Positions 9,486-18,799 of a stretch of DNA of 64,000 nucleotides are shown piece by piece (within the stretch, counting starts at the first letter, position 1; the number at the start of each line of letters is the position of its first letter). The notes beneath the pieces are model-generated. The model was not told where the DNA came from. It saw only the letters and a program-made list of their open reading frames with translations, and searched no databases. The position numbers were made by a program, and so were the translations under genes. Source of the DNA: JBKEAR01 sp047972425 (GTDB lineage Bacteria > Pseudomonadota > Alphaproteobacteria > JBKEAR01). The DNA is taken from positions 8,988-72,987 of the forward strand of contig JBKEAR010000022.1 of assembly GCA_047972425.1 (NCBI GenBank), read 5' to 3'.

Positions 9486-9889
9486 ATGGGTTTCCTTAAT
9501 TCTTATATAATTTTATAATTACTTTTTATATTCTCGTTTAATTTTTCCCAACATCAGCTGTCTTTTGCCTCAACCCATAAGGGAGGCATCATAGCCGGAG
9601 GAGCCAAATTAAATCGTAAACCCTAAAAAATAGAGTTAAATTATTATAACTCATTTATATATATACCTTCGAAATTAATATTTGCCAAGTTTTATATCAT
9701 TTATTAACAGTTTTTTGCCGATTTTAGGATAAATTATTTACTATTCAGTGATTGCGTGAAAGTGTCATAGTTATAACAAATTTATCCGCCATATTATCTT
9801 TAAAAAAAAGATGAAGCATGTTATATACAGTGATGTTTTATAGATAATTCAGTAATAATAAGCTTATTTAAGTAATGTAGGACTTTATT
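9486..9889. promoter_or_regulatory. rne leader and divergent rne/mrcA promoter region
   Basis: About 400 bases between divergent rne and mrcA without a protein gene. Most of it is AT-rich, but 9561-9606 is a compact GC-rich island. On the rne strand that island can form a stem (GCCT-CCC with GGG-TTG-AGGC, 9567-9587) plus neighbouring GC pairing. The mrcA side shows only AT-rich sequence; I see no promoter there that I would defend. The canonical rhizobial amidase gene between rne and mrcA is absent. Confidence 0.5.
9567..9587 (-). promoter_or_regulatory. Hairpin in the rne 5' leader
   Basis: Read on the minus strand, GCCT-CCC pairs with GGG-AGGC around a TTAT loop, with a 3-base bulge TTG. 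It lies about 80-100 bases upstream of the rne start, in an otherwise AT-rich leader. RNase E genes in other bacteria autoregulate through structured leaders, so this is a candidate cis-element. Function is inference. Confidence 0.4.
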
Positions 9890-12628
9890 TTGGCAAATAA
9901 TAAAAAGAATTTCTCGGATAACGATTTTGATCCGTTTGAAGGTAATGAAGAAGAGGGTAATGGTAATGATTATGAAAATAGTTTTCATGTATATTCTGAC
10001 GAACAAATACCATTTGCTAAAGAATATTCGGATTACAATATGTCTTCTCCTGAATTAGAGGAAGATATACTTTTTATGAATCATCTATCAGATGATCCAG
10101 AAGAAACTATGGCAGAAGAAAAGGCTAAGCCTAAAAAAGAAAAAAAGCCAAAAACAAAATCAAAAATCAAAAAACATAATCCGTTTAGCGGGTTAATTTC
10201 GTGGATTTTAGATAGTATATCATGGGTGGTTGGGGTTGCTCTTTTAAGTATTTTACTTTTATTAATTGCGGGTATGCCATTTTATCAAAAGGTAAAAACC
10301 GATGTATTATCCGAATATAATCCGGTAGAGACACTAAAGGGGCGGCATTATACAACAACATCAAAAATTTATGGTGATAATGGTGTATTATCTGAAATTG
10401 CCGAAGAAAATCGGTTTTATCTCCCTTTAAATAAAATTCCGATGCAAGTACAAAATGCATTTATTGCGACTGAAGACAGCCGATTTTATGACCATTTTGG
10501 TGCGGACCCTAAAGGGATTATTAAAGCCGTATTAGAAACCGTTGTTGATGGTGATGGCAGGGGAGCTTCGACAATAACACAGCAGATGGTGAAAAATGAA
10601 GTTTTAACGCCAATTGATCCGCAAACAGGTCGAAAGTTAGAGGCCAAAACAACGATTGATAGAAAAATTAAAGAAATTGTGGCCGCAATCGAAGTCGAAA
10701 AATCTTTAACAAAACAACAAATTTTAGAGCAATATCTCAATGGTATTCTATTGGGGCGTTTTCAAACCTATGGGGTTGCTACAGCGGCACAATATTACTT
10801 TAATAAAGAACTACCCGATTTAACCCTTGCGCAATCCGCCTATTTAGCAGGAACACCCAAAGCGCCATCAAATTATGATATTTGGAGAAATCCGGAGCGG
10901 GGTGAAAGCCGTAAAAAAACAGTTATCAACCGCATGCTTGACGATGGATATATTACAAAAGAAGAGGCTGATGCCGCAAAAGAAGAGCCTTTAGTGCCAC
11001 AGCGTGTTGCAAAGTCATCGAAGGTTCAATATGCAGGGTATTTTGCAGCGGCTGTTCGCCAAAATCTGTTGAATATATCTAAAAAACAAGGGTTTAATGA
11101 AGACGGATTGACTGTTTATACCACTATTAATTCCCAGCTTCAAGAATATGCTTATAATGCCCTAAGAAATGGTCTTGTTAATTATGATCGCCGCCGTGGA
11201 TGGCGAGGTGCAGGCCGAAATATTCCTTTAATTGATGAAAATGGTCGCCAAATTAATTGGATTGAACAATTAGATAATACAAAACTTGTAGGAATTGGAG
11301 ATTGGGAAAAAGCTATAGTCTTATCAATGGGCTCAAACCAAGCCACATTGGGCTTTGTCGATGGTTCCAACGGTGTTTTAGATGCCGAAGGAATAAAATG
11401 GACTGGTCAATCATTATCGAAAGTTATTAAAGAAGGTGATATTGTTGCTGTAACGCTACTTGATCAAAATCGGTATGAGCTTCAGCAAATTCCGGCGGTA
11501 TCTGGTGCTTTAGTTGCAATGGATCCAAATACAGGTAAAATATTAGCCCTACAAGGTGGTTTTGGTTACGATGCAAATGGCGGCGCTTATAATCGGGCAA
11601 CTGATGCATGGCGGCAACCGGGGTCATCCTTTAAGCCTTATGTTTATTTGGCGGCGATGGAAAACGGATATACACCAGCAACTAATGTGGTGGATCAACC
11701 GATACGCTATGGCGATTGGGAGCCAAAGAACTATGGGGGTGATTTTAAAGGGCAAATGACTTTTAGAAGAGCATTATGTTTATCCAGAAATACACCAACA
11801 GTCCAAATAGGTGAGGCTGTAGGTATGCCCAAGGTTGCAGATACAGTAAAACGCTTAGGTGTTATTACCAACGAAAAAGAACTTACAGCAATATCACAAC
11901 AGCTTTCGGCAACATTAGGTTCGCAAGAAGTTACACCTTTGCGCATGGCGATGGGATATTCGCAAATTGTCAATGGTGGCCGCAAAATAACCCCAGCTTT
12001 AATTGATCGTATTCAAGATTTATCGGGTAAAATTGTTTATCGCCATGATAGCCGAGAATGTGCAACATGTAATCAAACGGATTATGATGGTAGTGCCATG
12101 CCATATATTGCCGATGAACGTGAGCAAGTGCTTGACCCTATTGCAGCATTTCAGGTAGCAACTATATTAAGATGCGTGGTTACAAATGGTACAGCAACTC
12201 GCGTTGGGCGAGAGCTTGATTTTCCGGTAGCAGGTAAAACGGGTACAACCAATGATGAAAAAGATGCATGGTTTGTCGGCTTTACCCCCGATTTAGTTGT
12301 TGCGGTTTATGTTGGTTTTGACCAACCAAGAAAATTAGGGCGTGGAATGACCGGTGGGCAATTAGCAGCACCGATATTTATTGATTTCATGCGTGAGGCT
12401 CTTAAAGGCCATGAAAAAACGCCATTCCGCGTTCCCGAAGGAGCAACAATGATGTATGTGAGTGATAGTGGTTGGCCAACTTATAGTCGCGAAGGGCATT
12501 TAACGGCATTTAAACCGGGTACCGAACCTGTGAATGGCCCGCAGATGCTCAGCGGAGGCTCTGCTATGATTTATGATGATCCGTCATCAAATGGTGCTGT
12601 AACTCAGGCAACCGGTGGGTTGTGGTAA
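9890..12628 (+). CDS. mrcA: Penicillin-binding protein 1A, bifunctional transglycosylase/transpeptidase
   Basis: 912 residues from a TTG start with TAGGA upstream; the next in-frame ATG lies about 50 codons inside. Residues 1-105 are a long charged cytoplasmic tail, first acidic (NEEEGNGNDYE) and then lysine-rich (KPKKEKKPKTKSKIKK). One membrane segment lies near 108-130. The GT51 domain has EDSRFYDHFG near 192 and STITQQ. The transpeptidase domain has the active site GSSFKP near 578, SRN, and KTGT near 782. The enzyme polymerises and cross-links peptidoglycan in the periplasm. The long tail is unusual and could be a protein-docking region. prfB follows 17 bases later and may be cotranscribed. 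Confidence 0.94.
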   Translation: MANNKKNFSDNDFDPFEGNEEEGNGNDYENSFHVYSDEQIPFAKEYSDYNMSSPELEEDILFMNHLSDDPEETMAEEKAKPKKEKKPKTKSKIKKHNPFSGLISWILDSISWVVGVALLSILLLLIAGMPFYQKVKTDVLSEYNPVETLKGRHYTTTSKIYGDNGVLSEIAEENRFYLPLNKIPMQVQNAFIATEDSRFYDHFGADPKGIIKAVLETVVDGDGRGASTITQQMVKNEVLTPIDPQTGRKLEAKTTIDRKIKEIVAAIEVEKSLTKQQILEQYLNGILLGRFQTYGVATAAQYYFNKELPDLTLAQSAYLAGTPKAPSNYDIWRNPERGESRKKTVINRMLDDGYITKEEADAAKEEPLVPQRVAKSSKVQYAGYFAAAVRQNLLNISKKQGFNEDGLTVYTTINSQLQEYAYNALRNGLVNYDRRRGWRGAGRNIPLIDENGRQINWIEQLDNTKLVGIGDWEKAIVLSMGSNQATLGFVDGSNGVLDAEGIKWTGQSLSKVIKEGDIVAVTLLDQNRYELQQIPAVSGALVAMDPNTGKILALQGGFGYDANGGAYNRATDAWRQPGSSFKPYVYLAAMENGYTPATNVVDQPIRYGDWEPKNYGGDFKGQMTFRRALCLSRNTPTVQIGEAVGMPKVADTVKRLGVITNEKELTAISQQLSATLGSQEVTPLRMAMGYSQIVNGGRKITPALIDRIQDLSGKIVYRHDSRECATCNQTDYDGSAMPYIADEREQVLDPIAAFQVATILRCVVTNGTATRVGRELDFPVAGKTGTTNDEKDAWFVGFTPDLVVAVYVGFDQPRKLGRGMTGGQLAAPIFIDFMREALKGHEKTPFRVPEGATMMYVSDSGWPTYSREGHLTAFKPGTEPVNGPQMLSGGSAMIYDDPSSNGAVTQATGGLW

Positions 12629-12645
12629 AAGGATAATATATAAAC

Positions 12646-13750
12646 ATGCGTGCAGAATTTGTTAATATAAGCGAAGATATCAAGCGATCAACTGAATTGC
12701 TAAGGGGGGCGCTTTGACTATGACCAAGCTGTTTTGCGCCTAGATGAACTGAATAGTTTAATTGAAGACCCCGATTTTTGGAATGACGCAGCAAAAGCTA
12801 AAGATATCATGCAAGAGCGTAATCGGTTGGAATCTGGGATTCAGGCAGTTAATGAGCTTGAGCAAGGATTAAAAGATAATATAGAGCTTATTGAGCTTGG
12901 TGAGTTAGAAGGCGATGAGGAAATTATTTCTGAAGCCGGAGAAGCCTTAGAAAAATTAAAAGAAGTAGCTGATTTGGCAGAGTTTAATGCATTACTTTCG
13001 GGTGAGGCTGATCATTCTAATAGTTTTTTAGAGATACATTCTGGTGCGGGCGGAACAGAAGCCCAAGATTGGGTTGCGATGGTTTTGCGTATGTATATTC
13101 GTTTTGCGGAGCGCCATGGATATAATGTTGCTGTAATGGAAGAAAGTAGCGGCGATGAAGCTGGGTTAAAATCAGCAACAATTAAAGTTTCTGGCGAAAA
13201 TGCTTATGGTTGGTTAAAGACCGAAAGCGGTGTGCATCGTTTAGTGCGTATTTCTCCGTTCGATTCAAATGCAAGGCGACATACGAGCTTTTGCTCTGTT
13301 GGTGTGTATCCGGAAATTGATGATAATATTGAAGTGGATATTAAAGAAGAAGATGTGCGTGTGGATACGTATCGGGCATCAGGTGCGGGTGGACAGCATG
13401 TGAATAAAACGGAATCAGCCGTTCGGTTAACCCATGCACCAACAGGCATTGTGGTTCAGTGCCAAAATGATCGTTCGCAACATAAAAACCGTGCGGCCGC
13501 ATGGAGTATGTTGCGGGCACGCTTATATGAGTTAGAGTTACAAAAAAGAGAAGAAGCTGCAGCTGAGGAACATGCCCAAAAAACCGATATCGGTTGGGGG
13601 CATCAAATTCGCTCTTATGTGTTACATCCTTACCAAATGGTGAAAGATTTACGTACAAACATCGAAACTTCTGATACGGGGGGGGTTTTAGACGGTAAAT
13701 TAGATGCTTTTATTCAAGGGGCTTTGGCGCAAAAAGTTTATAAAACTTAA
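12646..13750 (+). CDS. prfB: Peptide chain release factor 2 (programmed +1 frameshift)
   Basis: The gene starts at ATG 12646 (MRAEFVNISEDIKRSTELLRGAL). It meets an in-frame TGA at 12715-12717 and continues in the +1 frame from GAC at 12716 (DYDQAVLRLDELN), giving about 367 residues. Only this joined reading gives the full N-terminal domain; the frame from 12734 alone lacks it. The catalytic motif is GAGGQHVNKTESAVR near residue 245. RF2 releases peptides at UGA and UAA, so reading through its own UGA by frameshifting is classic autoregulation. It lies 17 bases after mrcA, and the next gene is convergent. Confidence 0.96.
12703..12718 (+). promoter_or_regulatory. prfB programmed +1 frameshift site
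   Basis: An internal Shine-Dalgarno-like run (AGGGGGG at 12703-12709) sits three bases before the slippery CTT TGA C (12712-12718). This is the standard RF2 arrangement: the ribosome pauses at UGA when RF2 is scarce and slips from CUU to UUU, then reads GAC. Confidence 0.95.
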
Positions 13751-13773
13751 AGCGCCGTAACCTTAATAAAAAG

Positions 13774-14925
13774 TTATTCTGGTAAAGCTTTCAGATAAAT
13801 CTCTTTAGCCATTTTTGCATCAATTTTCTGATCTTCACCGATATTATATGGGTGCTGTAAACGTAAATTGGCAACCAATTCATCAATTTGATCTTCGGTA
13901 ACATAATCGGGTAAACGGATAGGCGAACCTAAGGCCATGAAAAAGGCCTCGATTTGTTGAACAACATCTTCCCCCTTGATTTTTCCACTCATGCCCAAAA
14001 CCTCTTTTGTATAGGTTTTTAGTTTTGCTTCTTTAATATTCATGCGCACACGGAAAAGGGCAGGCATAATCATCGATAAACTAGCCCCATGGTCTATTCC
14101 ATATTTGGCGGTTAATTCATGGCCAAGCATGTGGGTAGCCCAATCTTCATCTACCCCTAAACCCAATTGTTGGTTTAAAGCTAATGTCGCGGTATACATT
14201 ATCTGAGAGCGCAGATTATAATCCGTTGGGTTCGATACCAATAATAATCCGCATTCATGGAGTGTTTTTAATAAGGCCTCGGCCATATGGTCCTGAATAG
14301 GTGTGTCTTTTCGCACAACCATATATTGCTCCATAATGTGAACATAAGCATCAACAATTCCGTTTATTGTTTGTTTTAATGGGAGAGAATATGTTGTTTC
14401 GGGATCTAAAATAGCAAAATCAGGCCGAACAGCATCATTGTGAAAAGGTGTCTTTTTACCAAATTCTCTACGGGAGATAACTGCCGATGGATTAGACTCT
14501 GAGCCAGTAGCTGGTAATGTTAATATGGTTGATAATGGTATAGCCTTTGTGATGTTAGAGCCAAAAGCTTCCATAATTTCCCATGGTTCACCTTCAAAAA
14601 CCGCTGCTGCTGCAATAAATTTTGTTCCATCAAGTACCGAACCACCGCCAACTGCTAATAAGTAATCGATATTTTCATCCTTAACTATTTTTACGGCTTT
14701 CATTAAGGTTTCATATTCTGGGTTGGGCTCTATGCCGCCAAATTCAGTAAAATCATGATTTTTTAAAGCCGATTTCACTTGATCCATCACACCATTTTTA
14801 AAAATACTACCACCGCCATAAGTAATGAGTATTTTTTTATTTTTTGGTATTAAATTAGCAATTCGCGCAATTGTACCTTTACCAAATACAAGACGGGTTG
14901 GGTTATAATATTCAAAATTATACAT
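13774..14925 (-). CDS. Iron-containing alcohol dehydrogenase (YqhD/butanol dehydrogenase-like)
   Basis: 383 residues, close to the usual 387. It starts MYNFEYYNPTRLVFGKGTI. Cofactor-binding motifs are GGGSIFKNG and LLAVGGGSVLDGTK. Metal-ligand segments are DAYVHIMEQY (Asp and His) and HMLGHELTAKYGIDHG (two His), typical of group III Fe/Zn alcohol dehydrogenases. YqhD-type enzymes are NADPH-dependent aldehyde reductases acting on short-chain and reactive aldehydes in the cytosol. A very strong ribosome site (AAAGGAGGAG) precedes the ATG, suggesting high expression. It is convergent with prfB and divergent from the M20 peptidase. The substrate cannot be told from sequence. Confidence 0.9.
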   Translation of the reverse strand: MYNFEYYNPTRLVFGKGTIARIANLIPKNKKILITYGGGSIFKNGVMDQVKSALKNHDFTEFGGIEPNPEYETLMKAVKIVKDENIDYLLAVGGGSVLDGTKFIAAAAVFEGEPWEIMEAFGSNITKAIPLSTILTLPATGSESNPSAVISRREFGKKTPFHNDAVRPDFAILDPETTYSLPLKQTINGIVDAYVHIMEQYMVVRKDTPIQDHMAEALLKTLHECGLLLVSNPTDYNLRSQIMYTATLALNQQLGLGVDEDWATHMLGHELTAKYGIDHGASLSMIMPALFRVRMNIKEAKLKTYTKEVLGMSGKIKGEDVVQQIEAFFMALGSPIRLPDYVTEDQIDELVANLRLQHPYNIGEDQKIDAKMAKEIYLKALPE

Positions 14926-15036
14926 TCTTCTCCTCCTTTCAAAAAAACTTATATCTCCAATATAGTCTTAGATAATCGACTTGTGAAGTCTATTAAAAAT
15001 GTTTATATTATCCACAGATAATATAAGGATTACTTC

Positions 15037-16413
15037 ATGTTTGCTCAATATATTGAAAATGAAAAAAAAAGTATTTTAGAACGTTTATTTGAATGTTTGC
15101 GGATAGCAAGTATTTCGGCAGATTCACAATATAGAGATACATGTCTCAAACAAGCAAATTGGCTTATAGAGCTTTTTGAGCGTTGGGGATATCAGGCTGA
15201 GCTGTGGCAAGCGGATGTAGCCGATGGTTTACCGACCGTGTTTGCGCAAAATGAGCAAATAGATGGTCGCCCAACGATATTATTTTATGGCCACTACGAT
15301 GTGCAACCTGTTGACCCGATTACATTATGGGATAGCGATCCGTTTGAGCCGATTATTAAAGATAATTATATCTTTGCCCGCGGTGCTAATGATGATAAAG
15401 GGCAGCTATTTACATTTTTAGAAGCATTACATGCTTTTGATATTGTCGGAAATTCCCTTAATCTTAATATTAAAATTTTCTTAGAGGGAGAGGAGGAATC
15501 CGGTAGCCCGTCGTTAAAAGGGATACTAGATAGCCATAAAAATCAGCTTGCCTGCGATGTTGTTTTAGTGAGTGATGTTGATATGTGGTCGCCAACCCAG
15601 CCGGCATTTACCACAATGCTTAAAGGTAAAGCGGCTTTTGAAGTTACGTTAACAGGTCCTATACGCGATTTACATTCAGGTTTATACGGCGGCCCGGTCT
15701 CCAACCCAGCAGTAATTTTATCACGAATAATTGGTAAAATGTTCGATGATAATAATCATGTATTAATTCCCGGATTTTATGATGATATTAAGGAAATAGA
15801 TGCAAATATTAAACAAAATTGGGCACCGTTAAATGAACATCTCTTAAAAAACATGGCCGATGTCGGTATGACTGTTCCTGGAGGTGAGAAAGGTTATACA
15901 GCATTAGAGCAAAATTGGTGTCGCCCAACATTAGAGATTAACGGCTTAACATCGGGCTATCAAGGAGAGGGTGGTAAAACCATTATTCCTTCTAAAGCCA
16001 GTGCAAAAATTAGTTGTCGGTTGGTTGAGGGGCAGGATCCTAATAAAATATTGAAATCATTTCATGAGTTTTTCCATAAACATTGCCCTACAGATATTAA
16101 AGTTAATTTTGAAGGTGAAGCTGGTGCAAGAGCTTTTGTTGTGGATCATAATGATCCGTTTGTCCAAAAGGCAAAGAATGCTTTGGATGATATATTTAAA
16201 GATGAATGTTTGCTTATTGGTTGTGGGGCATCTATACCGGCTGCAATAGATTTAAAAGAAATAACCAATGCACCGATTATTTTGGGTGGTTGGGGGCAGC
16301 CATCGGATGCGATACATGCACCCAATGAAAATTATAGCTTAGGTCGATTTTTTAAAGGAATTGAGGGCTGGGGAGCCATTTTACAAGCTTTTGAGAAGAA
16401 GGAAATTTTATAA
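15037..16413 (+). CDS. M20-family metallopeptidase (dipeptidase/deacylase type)
   Basis: 458 residues. Zinc-ligand motifs of the M20/ArgE/DapE/CPG2 family are visible: YGHYDVQPVDP (His and Asp), RGANDDKGQ, the catalytic glutamates EGEEESGSPS, and a late His in DAIHAPNENY. The dimerisation insert (DLHSGLYGGPVSNP) marks the carnosinase/CNDP-like dipeptidase subgroup. It is probably a cytosolic hydrolase of dipeptides or N-acylated amino acids, since no signal peptide is present. The next gene, an AGE epimerase, begins immediately after its stop codon, so the two are almost certainly translated from one message. The substrate is unknown. Confidence 0.88.
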   Translation: MFAQYIENEKKSILERLFECLRIASISADSQYRDTCLKQANWLIELFERWGYQAELWQADVADGLPTVFAQNEQIDGRPTILFYGHYDVQPVDPITLWDSDPFEPIIKDNYIFARGANDDKGQLFTFLEALHAFDIVGNSLNLNIKIFLEGEEESGSPSLKGILDSHKNQLACDVVLVSDVDMWSPTQPAFTTMLKGKAAFEVTLTGPIRDLHSGLYGGPVSNPAVILSRIIGKMFDDNNHVLIPGFYDDIKEIDANIKQNWAPLNEHLLKNMADVGMTVPGGEKGYTALEQNWCRPTLEINGLTSGYQGEGGKTIIPSKASAKISCRLVEGQDPNKILKSFHEFFHKHCPTDIKVNFEGEAGARAFVVDHNDPFVQKAKNALDDIFKDECLLIGCGASIPAAIDLKEITNAPIILGGWGQPSDAIHAPNENYSLGRFFKGIEGWGAILQAFEKKEIL

Positions 16414-17556
16414 ATGACACCACAAATTAAACTTCAGAAAATGGCAGAATGTGCAGATAATTTTTTAAAAAATGATGTTTTCCCTAAATGGATTAATGAA
16501 GGTGTGTTTACCGATAATAGAGGCTTTGTAGAAGAGTTTGATTTAAAAACAGGAAAGCCAGCTTTACAATCTTTTCGGCGGTTACGGGTACAAGGTCGGC
16601 AAACATGGGCTTTTGCGACTGCAGCAACAGCCGGATATGACCCAGAGAAAAATTTACAAGCAGCCAAATATGGTTGGCAAGCGATTACAACACAATTTGC
16701 CCTTTCGGGTGGTGGTTTTATGCATTCGGTTGATGTAAACGGGCAGCCCCTTAATGAAGAATGTTTTTTATATGAGCAAGCCTTTGTTCTATTAGGTGCG
16801 GCAGGTCTATATGGAGCCACAAAAGATGAGCAATATTTAACCGAAGCTAAAAATTTATATAGCTGGATTAATGGAAATATGAAAGCTGAAGAAGGGTTTT
16901 ATACAAGTTATGGCAACCCAACCGAACCACGCCAACAAAATCCGCATATGCATTTATTTGAAGCTTTAATGGAGCTTTATACCGTAAGTGATAATAAATA
17001 TTGGTTAGATGAGGCTTCTAAAATTTACACTCTTTATCAAAAATATTTTTATGATTCCAAATATAAGCTATTGCGCGAATTTTTTAAAGCTGATTGGAAA
17101 GCTTACTACCCCATAAAAGGGGATAGTATTGAGCCCGGCCATAATTTTGAGTGGGTATGGTTACTCAACCATTACAGAAAATTAGCGCAAATAGATGATA
17201 AAACCAAAAATGATTTATATGCATTTGCCCTAAAAACAACCAATGATAATAGCTTTGGTTATGATGAATGTGACCCCAAAGGTAAAATTATTCGTAAAAC
17301 ATCGCGTTTATGGGTTCAGACCGAGGAACTTAAAGCCAATTTAGCTCAATATGAGGTTACTTCTGAAGATGTTTTTATTGAGCGTGCCGAACAATGCTTA
17401 GATAATATATTCACCTATTATTTAAGAGATAACGGATTATGGGGGGATCAGCTAGATGATAAGCTAAATGAGCTATCGGCTATTACACCGGCGAGTACTT
17501 TTTATCATATCTATTTAGCTTTTGCCGAGGTTATGCGTGTAGCTAAGCTCAATTAA
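16414..17556 (+). CDS. AGE-family epimerase/isomerase
   Basis: 380 residues with the features of the N-acylglucosamine 2-epimerase/mannose isomerase family, an alpha6/alpha6 barrel: RRLRVQGRQTWAFA (sugar-binding Arg), NPHMHLFEALMEL and EPGHNFEWVWLL (catalytic His regions). Members interconvert GlcNAc/ManNAc, mannose/fructose or cellobiose derivatives; alphaproteobacterial copies are often annotated as mannose-6-phosphate isomerase-like. Which reaction applies here cannot be settled. It starts directly at the stop of the M20 peptidase gene. Its stop codon TAA (17554-17556) overlaps the stop of convergent ispDF, leaving no room for a terminator. Confidence 0.86.
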   Translation: MTPQIKLQKMAECADNFLKNDVFPKWINEGVFTDNRGFVEEFDLKTGKPALQSFRRLRVQGRQTWAFATAATAGYDPEKNLQAAKYGWQAITTQFALSGGGFMHSVDVNGQPLNEECFLYEQAFVLLGAAGLYGATKDEQYLTEAKNLYSWINGNMKAEEGFYTSYGNPTEPRQQNPHMHLFEALMELYTVSDNKYWLDEASKIYTLYQKYFYDSKYKLLREFFKADWKAYYPIKGDSIEPGHNFEWVWLLNHYRKLAQIDDKTKNDLYAFALKTTNDNSFGYDECDPKGKIIRKTSRLWVQTEELKANLAQYEVTSEDVFIERAEQCLDNIFTYYLRDNGLWGDQLDDKLNELSAITPASTFYHIYLAFAEVMRVAKLN

Positions 17557-18737
17557 TCATTAACTATTGGTAATTGTATACTCACAGCAGCCTGAGCGGC
17601 TAGCCCCTCAGAACGGCCAGTAAACCCAAGTTTTTCGGTTGTTGTGGCTTTTACGCTAACCCTTGATACAGAAATATTCATAATTTCGGCAATCTTTTTA
17701 CGCATTTCATCGCGAATAGGGGTGATTTTGGGGCGTTCACCTATGATGGTTAAATCTACATTAATAATTTTTCCACCTAATTTATTTAATCTTTCGCAGG
17801 CATAAATTAAAAATTGGTCAGAGGCTGCACCTTTCCATTGGTTATCAGAAGGTGGAAAATGAGAACCTATATCGCCATCGGCCATTGCTCCAAATAGGGC
17901 ATCGGTAATGGCATGGAGTGCCACATCGGCATCAGAATGGCCTTTGAGTGTTTTTTCAAATGCTAACTTTATACCTCCAAGCCATAAATGATCACCTGTA
18001 GCAAAAGCATGAACGTCAAAACCTGTCCCTATACGTGTTTCATAAATCATCTCATATTCTCTTTCGTCTTTAGGTATATCATCGATATAAGTTATTTTTT
18101 TATTATCTTTGCTACCCATAATTGTCGCAATATCATAACCTTCGGCTTCAAAAATAGCGGCATCATCGGTGAATTGTTTACCTTTTTGGTTTTTATGTGC
18201 CGTATAAATTTCGGGCCAATGAAAGGCCTGTGGTGTTTGTGCACGCTTATAAAACTCACGCGGTATTGTACTTACAATGATACCATCCTTTGTAACTTCC
18301 TTAATCGTATCGGTAATATCAAGGGTAGGGATAACGCCTAAGCAGTCCTTTAAGCGGTCTTGTAGGCGGTATAAAATATCATCACTTATCCAAATACGAG
18401 CAGCATCGTGAATGTAAATATAATCAGGGTTGATATCTAAGTTTTTGATGGATTCTAAAGCACAATAAACAGAATCTTGGCGTTCCTTACCACCAAAAAC
18501 AGGCGGTAATAAATTAGGTGCATCTTTTATTGCTTCATTATAATATTTTTGATGATCAGGATGAATAGCCACCAGAATCGCATCAAAAAGACCGCTATCG
18601 TTTAGGCGATCAATCACATGGCGTAATATTACCTTGTTTTTATACATATAATATTGCTTGGGTAAACTATCACCAAAACGGCTTCCACTACCAGCAGCAA
18701 CAAGGATTGCTATATTTTTATACAATTTTTTTTGCAT
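17553..18737 (-). CDS. ispDF: Bifunctional IspD/IspF isoprenoid enzyme
   Basis: 394 residues. Residues 1 to about 225 form the IspD cytidylyltransferase (AAGSGSRFGDSLPKQY; IHDAARIWIS; RAQTPQAFHW). Residues about 235-394 form IspF, the 2-C-methyl-D-erythritol 2,4-cyclodiphosphate synthase (GTGFDVHAF; GHSDADVALHAITDALFGA; GDIGSHFPPSD). The fusion carries out two non-consecutive steps of the MEP isoprenoid pathway and is typical of alphaproteobacteria. It is divergent from dusB, with about 60 bases between starts, the usual rhizobial order. It is convergent with the AGE epimerase, and the stop codons overlap. Confidence 0.96.
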   Translation of the reverse strand: MQKKLYKNIAILVAAGSGSRFGDSLPKQYYMYKNKVILRHVIDRLNDSGLFDAILVAIHPDHQKYYNEAIKDAPNLLPPVFGGKERQDSVYCALESIKNLDINPDYIYIHDAARIWISDDILYRLQDRLKDCLGVIPTLDITDTIKEVTKDGIIVSTIPREFYKRAQTPQAFHWPEIYTAHKNQKGKQFTDDAAIFEAEGYDIATIMGSKDNKKITYIDDIPKDEREYEMIYETRIGTGFDVHAFATGDHLWLGGIKLAFEKTLKGHSDADVALHAITDALFGAMADGDIGSHFPPSDNQWKGAASDQFLIYACERLNKLGGKIINVDLTIIGERPKITPIRDEMRKKIAEIMNISVSRVSVKATTTEKLGFTGRSEGLAAQAAVSIQLPIVND

Positions 18738-18799
18738 TTACTGCCTATTTTCCAATCAAATGCTTGCCTTTTTTTGTGTTTTGCACGATATTTAATCAC

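Noticed and set aside
12734..13750. prfB as a simple frame starting at 12734
   Set aside because: It lacks the N-terminal domain start; the upstream ATG with the frameshift site explains the gene fully.
18707..18799. Longer start for dusB
   Set aside because: It overlaps ispDF and adds a hydrophobic lead unlike the Dus family; ATG 18800 fits the family start.
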